From: RUG11783 sp964599695
Lineage (GTDB): Bacteria > Bacillota > Clostridia > Oscillospirales > Ruminococcaceae
Assembly: GCA_964599695.1 (NCBI GenBank)
Contig: CAZRGP010000004.1
Coordinates: 101,209 to 165,208, forward strand
Length of the DNA: 64,000 nucleotides
Direction of reading: 5' to 3'
Shown: positions 1 to 8,900 of the stretch, one piece after another
Layout of the letters: each line of letters begins with the position of its first letter
Position numbering within the stretch: the first letter of the stretch is position 1
Position numbers and translations under genes: made by a program
The notes under the pieces: model-generated
The model's database searches: none
The model's input: only the letters and a program-made list of their open reading frames with translations
What the model was told of the DNA's origin: nothing

Positions 1-208
1 TATCCCCGCCATAATGGCTAGGATCTATATTGCGGTTAGAGAGATTACACCGTCCGTTACCGGTGGCAAGGATCTTCTGACCGACTTTATCCTTCTCTTC
101 AAGAAGGATCACCTTCGCATCGTTTTGCGCATTCTTAGCTGCGATGGCTGCTGCAATACCGGAGGCGCCAGCGCCAATTATGCATATATCGTATGTCTCT
201 TTTGCCAT
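1..208 (-). CDS. HI0933-family (BaiN-like) FAD/NAD(P)-dependent oxidoreductase, N-terminal part only
   Basis: Only the first 69 or so codons lie in the window; the rest runs off the left edge. Translating the minus strand from the ATG at 208 gives a dinucleotide-binding Rossmann start (IIGAGASGIAAAIAA), an acidic residue ending the second strand (ILLEE) and the TGNGRCNLSN block that is the hallmark of the HI0933/YhiN flavoprotein family. Family members are FAD-dependent reductases of about 400 residues; BaiN of bile-acid-metabolising Clostridia belongs here, but the substrate cannot be told from this fragment. The start is clear because the Rossmann strand begins five residues in. The gene follows the CapE-like gene on the same strand with a gap of about 70 bases. 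Confidence 0.85.
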   Translation of the reverse strand, partial: MAKETYDICIIGAGASGIAAAIAAKNAQNDAKVILLEEKDKVGQKILATGNGRCNLSNRNIDPSHYGGD

Positions 209-278
209 TAACGCCTCTCCTGTCAACGAGTTCAAACGTACAAATACTGCAGGACTTTGTCAGCCCTGCAGTTCTTAT

Positions 279-1328
279 TTATGCCTTTGCCAATTCGTTC
301 TGAATGTATTCAAGTTCCAGAAGTTTTTTCTTTACGCCTTCTACATCAAGACGAATGGTGTTATTGCTGTTAAACTCTTCGATGTCAGGTTTCTTGACCT
401 GTCCGTTCGTAAAATAATTGTCATAGTTCAGGTCGCGGTTGTCTGAACGAACTCTGAAGAAATTACCGAGATCTTCAGCCCTGAGACATTCTTCCTTCGT
501 AAGAAGCGTCTCGTACATCTTTTCACCGTGACGGATACCGATGATTTTGATCTCCGCCTTCGGGTCGAACAACTGGCGAACTGCTTCCGCAAGATCACCG
601 ATCGTGCTGGAAGGTGCTTTTTGCACAAAAATATCTCCAGGGTTCGCGTTTGCGAATGCATACAACACGAGATCAACCGCCTCTTCGAGGCTCATAATAA
701 ACCGAGTCATCGTAGGATCGGTCACTGTAAGCGGAAGGCCGTCACGAATACGGTCAATAAAAAGAGGAATAACCGAGCCGCGCGAACACATGACATTTCC
801 GTATCTCGTACATGCAATCACAGTCTTTCCAGCATTGCGGCTATCCGCCATGATGACTTTTTCCATCATAGCCTTGCTGGTTCCCATAGCGTTGATCGGG
901 TAAGCTGCCTTGTCAGTAGAAAGACAGATCACTCGTGAAACACCGGCTTCAATAGCGGCCTGAAGAACATTCTCCGTACCCAGCACATTGGTCTTTACGG
1001 CCTCAACCGGAAAAAACTCACAGGAAGGAACCTGTTTAAGGGCGGCTGCATGGAAAATATAGTCAACGCCCCTGACTGCGGGCTTCACCGATGAGGGATC
1101 CCTGACGTCACCAATGTAAAACTTCACTTTGGAGGCTTCTTTCGGATAGTTCTCCTGAAGAAGGTGTCTCATATCATCCTGTTTCTTCTCATCGCGAGAA
1201 AACACACGGATCTCTGCGATGCCGGTCTGAATGAAACGCTTAAGCACAGCGTTACCGAAGGATCCGGTTCCTCCCGTAATGAGCAATGTCTTTCCCTCAA
1301 AAGTCTTTTCGATCTCGGAGTAATCCAT
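279..1328 (-). CDS. CapE/FlaA1-type UDP-N-acetylglucosamine 4,6-dehydratase/5-epimerase-like protein
   Basis: A 349-residue extended short-chain dehydrogenase of the polysaccharide biosynthesis CapD/FlaA1 group, which binds NADP and converts UDP-GlcNAc to a 4-keto-6-deoxy sugar for capsule, exopolysaccharide or glycan synthesis. Visible are the nucleotide loop GGTGSFG at residues 19-25, GDVRD near 73-77, the AAALKQVPSCE block near 94-104 and an LSTDKAAYPINAMGTSK segment. At the usual Tyr of YxxxK there is Met148, with Lys152 (MGTSK), the MxxxK arrangement reported for staphylococcal CapE. The C-terminal tail with NSNNTIRLD also resembles CapE/FnlA. AGGTGG lies 8-9 bases before the ATG. No glycosyltransferases are adjacent, so the pathway is not defined; exact stereochemistry of the product is inferred from family only. 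Confidence 0.85.
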   Translation of the reverse strand: MDYSEIEKTFEGKTLLITGGTGSFGNAVLKRFIQTGIAEIRVFSRDEKKQDDMRHLLQENYPKEASKVKFYIGDVRDPSSVKPAVRGVDYIFHAAALKQVPSCEFFPVEAVKTNVLGTENVLQAAIEAGVSRVICLSTDKAAYPINAMGTSKAMMEKVIMADSRNAGKTVIACTRYGNVMCSRGSVIPLFIDRIRDGLPLTVTDPTMTRFIMSLEEAVDLVLYAFANANPGDIFVQKAPSSTIGDLAEAVRQLFDPKAEIKIIGIRHGEKMYETLLTKEECLRAEDLGNFFRVRSDNRDLNYDNYFTNGQVKKPDIEEFNSNNTIRLDVEGVKKKLLELEYIQNELAKA

Positions 1329-1405
1329 AAGTATTATCCACCTTTGTATTTCTGCAAGCGTTATTTAATATATCACAAGAAGGTGATCAAGTGAAGTGTC
1401 ACCCT

Positions 1406-1990
1406 TTACTCAACATATGATAGTGATACCTGATATTTACCTCTTTCCCAACCAATGCGGCGAAGTGCATCCGACAAAGTCTTCCTGATCTCCTCCGCCT
1501 TTCCTGAGATCTCCATCTCTTTCATCTCTTCTCTGCTGCCTACCAGCAGAAGACACTCAAGCATTTCGGAATGATCGGCAGTCAAACCGCCATACTGTGC
1601 TCTGGATATCTCCGGATATTTCGCCCTGATCTCCCAGAATACTTTAAGTAGCTTGTTCTCCTCCTGATCTTCCTTTCTCACTTTCTGAGTCTCAGATACC
1701 CAAGCCTGTATCAGCTCATCGAACTCCTCAAGTGAAAGAGAGCATTCTGCTTCTTCACCGAATGTATCCGATATGTAGACCGTTTTCCCGTCAGATACTA
1801 GTTCGTATCTGTTGCCGGAGAAACCATTCGAATCACCGTCGAGCACTTCTCTTACCTGCTCCGCGAACGATTCCACCTCTGTAGCGACAAAGTTAGAAAG
1901 CGATTCATATCCTTCCGGAAGTTCGGGCACGACTTTCATCTTCACTCTTCTGGGGCTTCTAAGTTCAATCGTACGAAACCTGATCTGCAT
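1406..1990 (-). CDS. putative immunity or partner protein of the adjacent EndoU nuclease (hypothetical, 194 aa)
   Basis: I do not recognise a named family. The protein is 194 residues, has no signal peptide or membrane segment, and is Glu-rich, with charged helices (residues about 85-130) and an acidic beta-type middle. It begins a single base after the stop of the EndoU gene, and its ribosome site (GGAG, seven bases before ATG) lies in the last codons of that gene, so the two are almost certainly co-translated. A small soluble cytoplasmic protein encoded directly downstream of a secreted or surface nuclease is the usual position of an immunity protein; this role is an inference from context alone. 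Alternative: an unrelated conserved cytoplasmic protein. Confidence 0.6.
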   Translation of the reverse strand: MQIRFRTIELRSPRRVKMKVVPELPEGYESLSNFVATEVESFAEQVREVLDGDSNGFSGNRYELVSDGKTVYISDTFGEEAECSLSLEEFDELIQAWVSETQKVRKEDQEENKLLKVFWEIRAKYPEISRAQYGGLTADHSEMLECLLLVGSREEMKEMEISGKAEEIRKTLSDALRRIGWERGKYQVSLSYVE

Positions 1991-1991
1991 A

Positions 1992-2693
1992 TTAATCTCC
2001 TTCCTTAACGGGATATGCAGTAACTATGATTCCTTTTTTGGTAAGGACCATATCAATCTCCATTCCCTCGTCTGTAAGGCCGGCATAAAGTCCATCCCCT
2101 ATGTCCACCCGGTTTTCATAGGCTTCATTGATCGCGTCAATAACATCCTGCGGAGACATATACTCAGGGAAGAATGAAGAATAGCCTTTATTTCCACTCT
2201 TGTTAATGCCGTTCACCCTCACCTTGGCGGTATAAACGCCGAAAGAATCCGGTTCCGATTTTGTTCCTTCTATAATCTCGCCAGGGCTATCAATTATACC
2301 GTCATAATGATATCCGGTAGCCTTGCCGCTATCATTGATTGTCCCCAGAAAAAGATGTTCGATGGTTGAATCGCGAAAATGATCAAGTCCAGTAAGGTTT
2401 TCCAGATCCTCTTGTGTATATCCACCGTATTCTACTGCCCCAAACGAGTTGTCCGGAGTATTTGGGACCAGCTCCAGAAGATCTCCTCCATGTTGCGAAG
2501 GCTCCTCTGTATCTCCAGAATTCTCTGTTCCCCCTATTTCGTTCCCGGTTGTTGGATCCAACGCGGTCACTTCACCTGTATCCGGGACATATGGCTCTGT
2601 GTTCGTACTATTCCCCGCAGGTATCATAAGATATACCGCTGCAAGAACAGCGAGAACCACAAACAAAGCAGCCAATATTTTCTGCAATCTCAT
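1992..2693 (-). CDS. membrane-anchored EndoU-type ribonuclease (bacterial EndoU domain)
   Basis: A 233-residue protein with an N-terminal membrane segment or signal anchor (residues 6-24), a low-complexity Thr/Glu/Gly/Pro linker (about 25-85), and a C-terminal domain matching the bacterial EndoU fold found in CdiA and other polymorphic toxins. The expected catalytic elements are present: His113 (EHLFLG), His129 (GYHYDG), Lys165 or Lys169 in the NKSGNKGYSSFFP block, and the C-terminal VTAYP strand (Thr225, Tyr227). EndoU enzymes cut RNA at uridines or tRNA anticodon loops. The topology puts the nuclease outside the membrane. GAGG lies seven bases before the ATG. It forms a two-gene unit with the downstream 194-residue protein. 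Whether it is a toxin or a secreted scavenging or regulatory RNase is not shown by sequence. Confidence 0.8.
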   Translation of the reverse strand: MRLQKILAALFVVLAVLAAVYLMIPAGNSTNTEPYVPDTGEVTALDPTTGNEIGGTENSGDTEEPSQHGGDLLELVPNTPDNSFGAVEYGGYTQEDLENLTGLDHFRDSTIEHLFLGTINDSGKATGYHYDGIIDSPGEIIEGTKSEPDSFGVYTAKVRVNGINKSGNKGYSSFFPEYMSPQDVIDAINEAYENRVDIGDGLYAGLTDEGMEIDMVLTKKGIIVTAYPVKEGD

Positions 2694-2754
2694 TGATCAA
2701 CCTCATATACAAATTTATTTTATTTTCCCACCAATAAATAGAAATCGCAACTGC

Positions 2755-2792
2755 AAAAGGGCAAGCTCAAGATAGCAGGAGCCTGCCCTTTT
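2755..2792. terminator. bidirectional intrinsic terminator
   Basis: A hairpin with arms AAAAGGGC.AGCTC and GAGC.TGCCCTTTT and a ten-base loop, bordered by T/A runs on both sides. It lies downstream of the ABC ATPase gene and upstream of the EndoU gene, so it separates the two minus-strand transcripts. Confidence 0.75.
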
Positions 2793-2825
2793 AATCAAAA
2801 TAGAAGTTAACACAGCATAATACAG

Positions 2826-3620
2826 TCAGGAAAGAAGCACGGAATCCGTCTCTTCTTCAACACCGGCAATCTGAGCAAATTTTTTCAACAGCTGCTCTCT
2901 GCTGAGTGTCTGTTTCTCTTCACCGGCGATATCAAGGATGATCCGCCCTTCGTTCATCATGATAAGCCTATTTCCAAGTCTGATCGCATCGGACATATTA
3001 TGCGTGATCATAAGACATGTTAAGTTGTTGTCACGAACCAGTTTTTCTGATATCTCAAGGACTTTTGCGGCCGTCGCAGGATCAAGCGCAGCGGTATGTT
3101 CATCCAAGAGTAACAGTTTAGGTGCGGTCAATGTTGCCATCAGAAGAGTTACCGCCTGTCTTTGACCGCCGGAAAGAGTCGATACTGATGCTTTCATCCT
3201 GTCTTCCAGACCAAGTCCAAGGAGTTTCAGTTTCTCATGAAACAACTCCCTTTCTTCAGGAGTCACTCCCCACTTAAGTCCCCTCTTTTTTCCTCTCCTG
3301 TATGCAAGAGCAAGATTTTCCTCGAGCTGCATATCCGGAGACGTTCCCATGGACGGATCCTGAAACACTCTTCCGATAAGATCAGCTCTTTTATAATCCG
3401 GCAACGCGGTGACATCCTTCCCATCTAAGACGATCTTTCCCTGATCAATTGGCCAGGTTCCTGCAATCGCATTAAGAAGAGTAGATTTTCCGGCACCATT
3501 ACCACCGATCACGGTCATAAATTCACCCGGGGCCATATGCAGGTTCAGATCCACGAGAGCTTTCTTCTCGTTAACTGTTCCCGATTCAAAGGTTTTATAA
3601 ACGTGCTCTACTCTAAGCAT
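2826..3620 (-). CDS. ABC transporter ATP-binding protein, TrpZ-like (aromatic amino acid uptake)
   Basis: The ATPase of a three-gene importer. It has Walker A GGNGAGKST, Q-loop VFQDPSMG, signature LSGGQRQAVTLLMA, Walker B LLLLDEHTAALDP and the switch His in MITHNM. I start it at the internal ATG at 3620 because GGGAGGA sits six bases upstream and the reading overlaps the end of the permease gene by eight bases; the longer reading adds ten residues with no family support. The companion permease and lipoprotein are of the TrpXYZ type (BPD_transp_2 permease plus ABC_sub_bind protein), and the leader upstream of the operon points to tyrosine/phenylalanine as substrate. Switch sequence LLDEHTAALDP carries His in place of the more usual Pro after Asp-Glu, as seen in this subfamily. 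Confidence 0.88.
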   Translation of the reverse strand: MLRVEHVYKTFESGTVNEKKALVDLNLHMAPGEFMTVIGGNGAGKSTLLNAIAGTWPIDQGKIVLDGKDVTALPDYKRADLIGRVFQDPSMGTSPDMQLEENLALAYRRGKKRGLKWGVTPEERELFHEKLKLLGLGLEDRMKASVSTLSGGQRQAVTLLMATLTAPKLLLLDEHTAALDPATAAKVLEISEKLVRDNNLTCLMITHNMSDAIRLGNRLIMMNEGRIILDIAGEEKQTLSREQLLKKFAQIAGVEEETDSVLLS

Positions 3621-4629
3621 TCTTCTGTCCTCCCTTTCTGAATCTCGCAAAAGAGGATGTGCGCTGCTCTTTCAGATAGGGTATGGCAAGGAAAACCGCA
3701 ACGATCAGCGCCGTAAACAGTTTCAGATCGTTGGTGTTCAGACGCAACCAAAGCACAAGCACTACAACACAGTAATAAATCACTCCCCCAAGGATCACAC
3801 ATGACATGCGAACAGCAAAATTGGGTCTTCTCTTTGCGAAGATATCTGTGATTGCATCACCGATAATCACTGCTGCCAGGCCGATCACACTAGCTCCGCG
3901 GCCCATATTGACATCAGCGAACCCCTGGTACTGGGCAACGAGACCTCCTGCGAACGCAACAATCCCATTGGAAAGGGCAAAGCCAAGCATTTTCATATGG
4001 TCGATATCGATCCCTTGCGCACGGCTCATCACCGGGTTGTTACCGGTCGCCCGAATTGCACTTCCCTGCTCGGTACCAAAATACCAGTACATTACGGCAA
4101 TGATTACTGCAGATATTACCAACCCGATAAGAATTGCAGGTACCACATATCGTCCGGATACCGTTAGATCATAATTGTCCACACTAATGGGGGTATTGGC
4201 AGCCATTCCCATGATCCGGAGATTAACAGAATACAGAGCAAGCTGAGTCAATATACCGGCCAGAATTGCCGGTATTCCGAGGTAACTGTGCAGCGCTCCG
4301 GTAAAGAGACCGCATATGATACCGGCAAGAGTTGAAACGCTCAGTGCAAGCCACGCGGGATACGAGTTTCCTTCTGAGACCTGAAATCCGATGGAAGATA
4401 GCAGTGTGGCCAAAAAAGGAGACATACCTTTTGTAATCATGGTAACTGTTACTGCTCCTCCCGTTGCAAAAGAGCCCTCAACAGTCAGATCCGAGATTCG
4501 CAGAAGGCGGAACGTAATGTATACTCCCAGGGCCATGATTCCCCATAGAATACCTTGCGCGATTCCTCCCGGAAGGTTTCGTAACAGTCTCATTGGATCG
4601 AGAGACGCTATGTAGTTCATTACACTCAT
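3613..4629 (-). CDS. ABC transporter permease, TrpY-like (BPD_transp_2 family)
   Basis: A 338-residue integral membrane protein with eight or nine hydrophobic segments spread over residues 15-325, in the branched-chain-amino-acid/ribose permease family. Motifs typical of the family include the IRATGNNPVMSRAQGID cytoplasmic loop near residue 195 that contacts the ATPase. It lies between the lipoprotein (25 bases upstream) and the ATPase (eight-base overlap). The ATG at 4629 is preceded by AGGAA about ten bases upstream; a second ATG three codons on is also possible. It forms the channel of the importer and is presumably controlled by the attenuator in front of the lipoprotein gene. Confidence 0.88.
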   Translation of the reverse strand: MSVMNYIASLDPMRLLRNLPGGIAQGILWGIMALGVYITFRLLRISDLTVEGSFATGGAVTVTMITKGMSPFLATLLSSIGFQVSEGNSYPAWLALSVSTLAGIICGLFTGALHSYLGIPAILAGILTQLALYSVNLRIMGMAANTPISVDNYDLTVSGRYVVPAILIGLVISAVIIAVMYWYFGTEQGSAIRATGNNPVMSRAQGIDIDHMKMLGFALSNGIVAFAGGLVAQYQGFADVNMGRGASVIGLAAVIIGDAITDIFAKRRPNFAVRMSCVILGGVIYYCVVVLVLWLRLNTNDLKLFTALIVAVFLAIPYLKEQRTSSFARFRKGGQKNA

Positions 4630-4654
4630 AGAAATACAATTCCTATCTATTTAT

Positions 4655-5617
4655 TTATCCGATTGCCTCATAATCCGAGCCGAAGGACAACCCGTATTCC
4701 TGAGCAATTGCCGGATTATATTTTTTTGTGAATTCAGGTGCATATTCGATCTGCATCTTAGATATATCCTCGCCTTCCGCAAGAATACGATATGCCATCA
4801 AGCCAGTTTGATATCCCAAGTCGTAATAACTGATCGTAAGAGTAGCAACGCCGCATTTTTGACAGATGCCCTCTTCCCCTGCAAATATAGGCGTCTTTGC
4901 ATTCAGGGCGACATTATTGATCGTCTCAGCATACTCTGCCGCTTTGTTATCTGTAGGAATATAGATAACATCACTTCCATCACAGGCGCTCTGAGTAACT
5001 GCAGCGATATCGTTGGTGTCCGTAAAAGCGAAGGGCTCTGTTACGAGACCAAGTTCCTCGAGATACTGTGTGATCATTTTTACCTGGTATTTGGAGTTCG
5101 CCTCTCCCGAGCAATATAAAACACCGACCGTTGATGCCTCAGGGAAGATTTCCTTAATCATTGCCGCCTGCTGATCCAACGGAGCAAGATCTGAAGTTCC
5201 GGAAATATTTCTCCCAGAAGTTCCCTGGAAATCATCTATATCCAGTGCAGCACCATATTCGGTAACCGAGGTGCCCAGGATTGGAATCGTACCAGTAGCA
5301 GAGGCGCAGGCACTGACTGCCGGAGTGGCATTCGCCATAATCAAGTCAACCTGATCGCTAACGAATCCTGCCGCTATCGTAGAACAGTTCGCTGTCTCTC
5401 CGGAAGCATTTTTAAGGTCGAACTCTACTTTGTCTGAGCCTAGTTTATCAGTAAGCGCATCCTGAAAACCTTGGGTCGCTGCATCCAACGCAACATGGGG
5501 AGCAAGCTGCAGAATACCAACATGATAGACTTCAGCAGTATCAGAAGATGTCTCACCGCAGCTAACCAGCGCCGTACATAAAGCAAGTAACAGAAACATC
5601 GAAACAAGTTTTCTCAT
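4655..5617 (-). CDS. ABC transporter substrate-binding lipoprotein, TrpX-like (ABC_sub_bind family), predicted Tyr/Phe specificity
   Basis: A 320-residue lipoprotein: charged start MRKL, hydrophobic core, and lipobox LVSC with Cys20 as the lipidated residue. The rest matches the ABC_sub_bind periplasmic-binding fold (VGILQLAPHVALDAATQGF near the mature N-terminus; SVSACASATGTIPILGTSVTEYG; GVLYCSGEANS). TrpX of streptococci is in this family. The start is the ATG at 5617, with GGAGG six or seven bases upstream; the upstream reading from 5683 crosses the attenuator hairpin and is not credible. The gene is first in the operon and is preceded by a Tyr/Phe-rich leader peptide and a terminator, so aromatic amino acid uptake, more likely Tyr/Phe than Trp, is the inferred job. 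Confidence 0.85.
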   Translation of the reverse strand: MRKLVSMFLLLALCTALVSCGETSSDTAEVYHVGILQLAPHVALDAATQGFQDALTDKLGSDKVEFDLKNASGETANCSTIAAGFVSDQVDLIMANATPAVSACASATGTIPILGTSVTEYGAALDIDDFQGTSGRNISGTSDLAPLDQQAAMIKEIFPEASTVGVLYCSGEANSKYQVKMITQYLEELGLVTEPFAFTDTNDIAAVTQSACDGSDVIYIPTDNKAAEYAETINNVALNAKTPIFAGEEGICQKCGVATLTISYYDLGYQTGLMAYRILAEGEDISKMQIEYAPEFTKKYNPAIAQEYGLSFGSDYEAIG

Positions 5618-5638
5618 TTTTTCCTCCAACTGCCACAT

Positions 5639-5670
5639 AAAAAGCGACTCAGCCGGATTGACTAAGTCGC
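5639..5670 (-). terminator. attenuator terminator in the leader of the aromatic ABC operon
   Basis: On the minus strand GCGACTTAG (5670-5662) pairs with CTGAGTCGC (5652-5644), nine base pairs including one G-U, followed at once by five T residues. It lies between the leader peptide stop and the ribosome site of the lipoprotein gene. A competing helix is possible: ACTGAAATCGC (5701-5691), directly after the leader stop codon, can pair with GCGACTTAGT. This is the 2:3 against 3:4 choice of a ribosome-controlled attenuator. A second small hairpin ACTGAG-CGA-CTTAGT (5675-5661) also excludes the terminator. Confidence 0.75.
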
Positions 5671-5701
5671 TCAGTGACTTCATTTCTATCGCGATTTCAG
5701 T

Positions 5702-5797
5702 TCATCCGCAATTTTCAGTTTTTCTGCAAAAGAAATAATAGCCTTCAAAAAATCGGGCTTCATAGTAAAAATAGAAGTTATTTCCATTATGGATCAT
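5702..5797 (-). CDS. Tyr/Phe-rich leader peptide (31 aa) controlling the downstream ABC operon
   Basis: A 31-codon reading frame, ATG at 5797 to TGA at 5704-5702. Eleven of its residues are aromatic: Phe8, Tyr9, Phe10, Tyr11, Tyr12, Phe16, Phe17, Tyr20, Tyr21, Phe22 and Phe23 (the runs FYFYY, FF and YYFF). There is no Trp codon. A GAGG ribosome site lies about 11 bases upstream. A promoter stands 38 bases before the ATG and a terminator follows 32 bases after the stop. This is the layout of pheL/pheM-type or other amino-acid leader peptides: stalling at Tyr/Phe codons when charged tRNA is scarce would free the segment just after the stop codon to form an antiterminator. Function is inferred from this architecture; a chance frame with 35 percent Phe+Tyr in exactly this place is unlikely. 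Confidence 0.8.
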   Translation of the reverse strand: MIHNGNNFYFYYEARFFEGYYFFCRKTENCG

Positions 5798-5834
5798 GAT
5801 TATTTCTTCCTCACAACTGAAATTGCTGTTTCGC

Positions 5835-5863
5835 AGTTTAACGCTTTTATCCGATAAAGTCAA
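5835..5863 (-). promoter_or_regulatory. sigma-A promoter of the leader-peptide/ABC transporter operon
   Basis: TTGACT at 5863-5858 and TAAACT at 5840-5835 with a 17-base spacer. The predicted transcript starts near 5828, just before GCAATTTCAGTT (5826-5815), which is nearly complementary to AACTGAAAATTGC at the 3' part of the leader frame (5720-5708). Confidence 0.7.
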
Positions 5864-5929
5864 TGGTATTTTCTCATTATTTTCATTATTTCAAAAAAAA
5901 TGTATAAAATGCCCTCTTTGACTAGAGGA

Positions 5930-8900
5930 TCACTCCACGGATTTCAGCGATTCGATCATTTCGATTTTTCTCAGAGGTTTTTTCGTCATAAATAGCACTA
6001 TTACAGAGAACACGATTGTGATCGCAAAAGCATACACAAAACTCATCGTCTTGATATTCTGGCCAAACATTATCATCTCCATGTTGATGACATTCATGAT
6101 GAAATGATGCTCAACCACCCCGAGTGGAAGGCCTGCTACGGCACCGATCACGGTCAGAAGGAGGATCTCCTTAAATAGATAAGACTCTACTTCACCAGGT
6201 CTGAATCCCAGGACTTTAAGTGTGGCGATCTCTCGGATACGTTCACTTATATTCACCTGAGTCAGGTTGATGAGTACTACAAACGCCAATGCTCCTGCAG
6301 TGATGATAATGACAAGGATGATCAGATCCAATGCTCTGATCATCGTGTTGAACTGTTCAGTGACTGAAGTGAAATCCGTCAGGCTCTCGTATCCATCCAT
6401 TCCATCCACGAGTATTTCAATATCCTCAGCCTGTGCGCTGGATTTTATTGCTATCGTATTGGCATGGAAAGGCTCACTGAAAAGAGCATCATAATAATCC
6501 GATGAGATATAAAGATAGTGCTGGAAATACATCTCTACGATCTCAGCAACTTTTACCTCAGCCTTGATCCCATTGCGGGATTCGATCGTAATGTAGTCTC
6601 CTTTCTGTATACCATTATTTTTCGCAAATTTTTCTGTCACAAATGCACCGCTGTTTGTGAGCCGGAGCGATGTGCTATGATCCAGAGCTCTGAAGTGAAA
6701 AATGTCGTTCGATTCTCTTGCATCCATCACCTGTACCTGTATCACATCTTCTTCGTCGTCATGATAATACTTGGAAGAATAAGACATGAGAGGCACCACG
6801 TATTCATTACTCAGGTCGCTCTCGAGAGATTCCCTTATTTCTGAAAGGGCATGGTCGTTATTCAGGCTGACAACAAAATTGTAATTGTATAATTCACCGA
6901 ACTGGATCGCGACAACGTCTTTAATGGAATCCTTGATTCCCCATCCGACAACAAGAAGTGCCGTGCACCCGGCTACACCAATGACCGTCATAAAGAAACG
7001 TGTTTTGTAACGAATAAGGTTACGGACAGTGATTTTCCCGGTAAAAGACAGTTTTCTCCATATGAAAGGTATCTTCTCAAGAAACACTTTCTTTGCGCTT
7101 TTAGGTGCTTTTGGCCGCATCAGCTGACTAGGCTGTTCCTTAAGTGTCTTCTCGGCAACAAGAGCAGTAACTCCACCGATAAGAACGCCAAATGCCATAT
7201 AACAAATAACAAGGTTTTTAAATGGAACCTGCATCATGATAGGCGGAAGGTCGTACATCAGTCTCCAGGTGTTGTAGATCACCGTCGGGAATATTCCCAT
7301 TCCCAGAAACAATCCGACCGTGCTTCCGATAAGACTTGCGCAGAGCGCATATAGCACATACTTTCCTATGACGGCCGTCTTGGAGAAGCCGAGCGCTCTG
7401 AAAATACCGATCTGCCCTCTTTGCTCATCTACTAGTCTCGTCATTGTGGTCATACACACAAGAGCTGCCACAAGATAGAACAAAACAGGAAGCGCGATTC
7501 CGATCGCTCCCATCTGCTTGCAGTTATTGGCATACATGTATGATGAATAATGGCTTTCTCTGTCAAGAAGCATCCAGGACGCATCCGGCAGCTCCTCCAG
7601 GTCCTGATACGCTTTCCGTATCTCTGCCTCCGCCTTCTCTATCTCCTCATTGAAAAGAATCAGTTTCTCCTGGTACTCCTTGACTCCTGCATCATATGCT
7701 GCTTTGCCCGAGTCAAGCTGGGATTGTGTAGAAGATATCTCTGCGGATGCGGAATCGACAGCTTCCTGCGCCAGACCGATCTCTGTTTTGAAAGCCTCCC
7801 AGGCCACCCTGTCCTGAGCAAGCTGAGTCATCTCCCTGTAGGTCTTTTCTACAGAACCACCATATTTTTCGTCGATAGACTCCATTGTCTGATCCGCAAG
7901 TCCGGATGCCTGAGCCTGCTGCAATTCACGATATCCGCTGATCAAACGATCATTTACAGCAATCTGTTGCTCCTCACCCGTTATCTCAAGGTTGACTGAA
8001 TTGAGTTCGGTCCGAGCGCTCTCTTTCTCAGCATCTGACTTTTCCGGATCTGCGATGACAGCTTCAAGTTCGCTTCTGCGCGGATAAAGAACATTGTTCA
8101 GGTTTGCGCGTCTTGCGTCAGTATCTGCCTGAACTTCTGCGATCCTTGCCTCATAGGCATCCGCACCGGAACCGCTCTGCATGGACTTCAGAGCGGTGTA
8201 TGTACCATAATCGGTCAGAATCTCGGAATAGATCTCCTCGAAGCTTTTTCCGCCGTGCTGTGAGACGACTTGGTTGATCTTTCCTTCCACCTCTCCGTAT
8301 CTTGCGGAGTACTGGTTTTGCAGCGAAGACAGCCTTTCCCTTGCTTTTCTCAGAACAGAGTTAAGGGAATCCAACTGTGCCTGATTTGCGATGATTTGTA
8401 TATTCGCTTCCTCCAAAGCTTGTTGAGCTTCATCCAGCTGAAGCTGAGCTTCAGATTTCTTCTCTTCCAGTTTCTTCTCGTTTTCTTCGATCTCACGGGT
8501 ATATTGATCTACAAGTTTATCTTTCAGCTGCGTCTGCTGTTTGTTCGCGAACACTTTGAGGTCAGCTTTCAGATCATCGATACGGTCGTCATAATTCTTA
8601 CTGAAACCGTTCATATCCTCCGTGCCGGAGAAAACAACATACACTGTCGAATAGTATTCTCTCAGGAACGCAGAAGGGATTGTGTATACTACCATATCGA
8701 GTTCAAGGTTCTTCAGCGTACTTGTCCCAAGCATCTTCGCGAGATAGGCCGGAGCCCTGGCAACACCGACTACCTCGACCTCACTCTTCTTGAGATATTT
8801 GGTAACATCATCGCCATCAAGAAAAAGCGTCAGACGATCTCCAACCTGATAACCACTATCCAGACTGTTATTTAAAACAACGACTTCCCCGGCATTTTCC

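Noticed and set aside
5618..5683. Extension of the lipoprotein gene to an upstream ATG
   Set aside because: It runs through the attenuator hairpin and would place 22 charged residues before the signal peptide.
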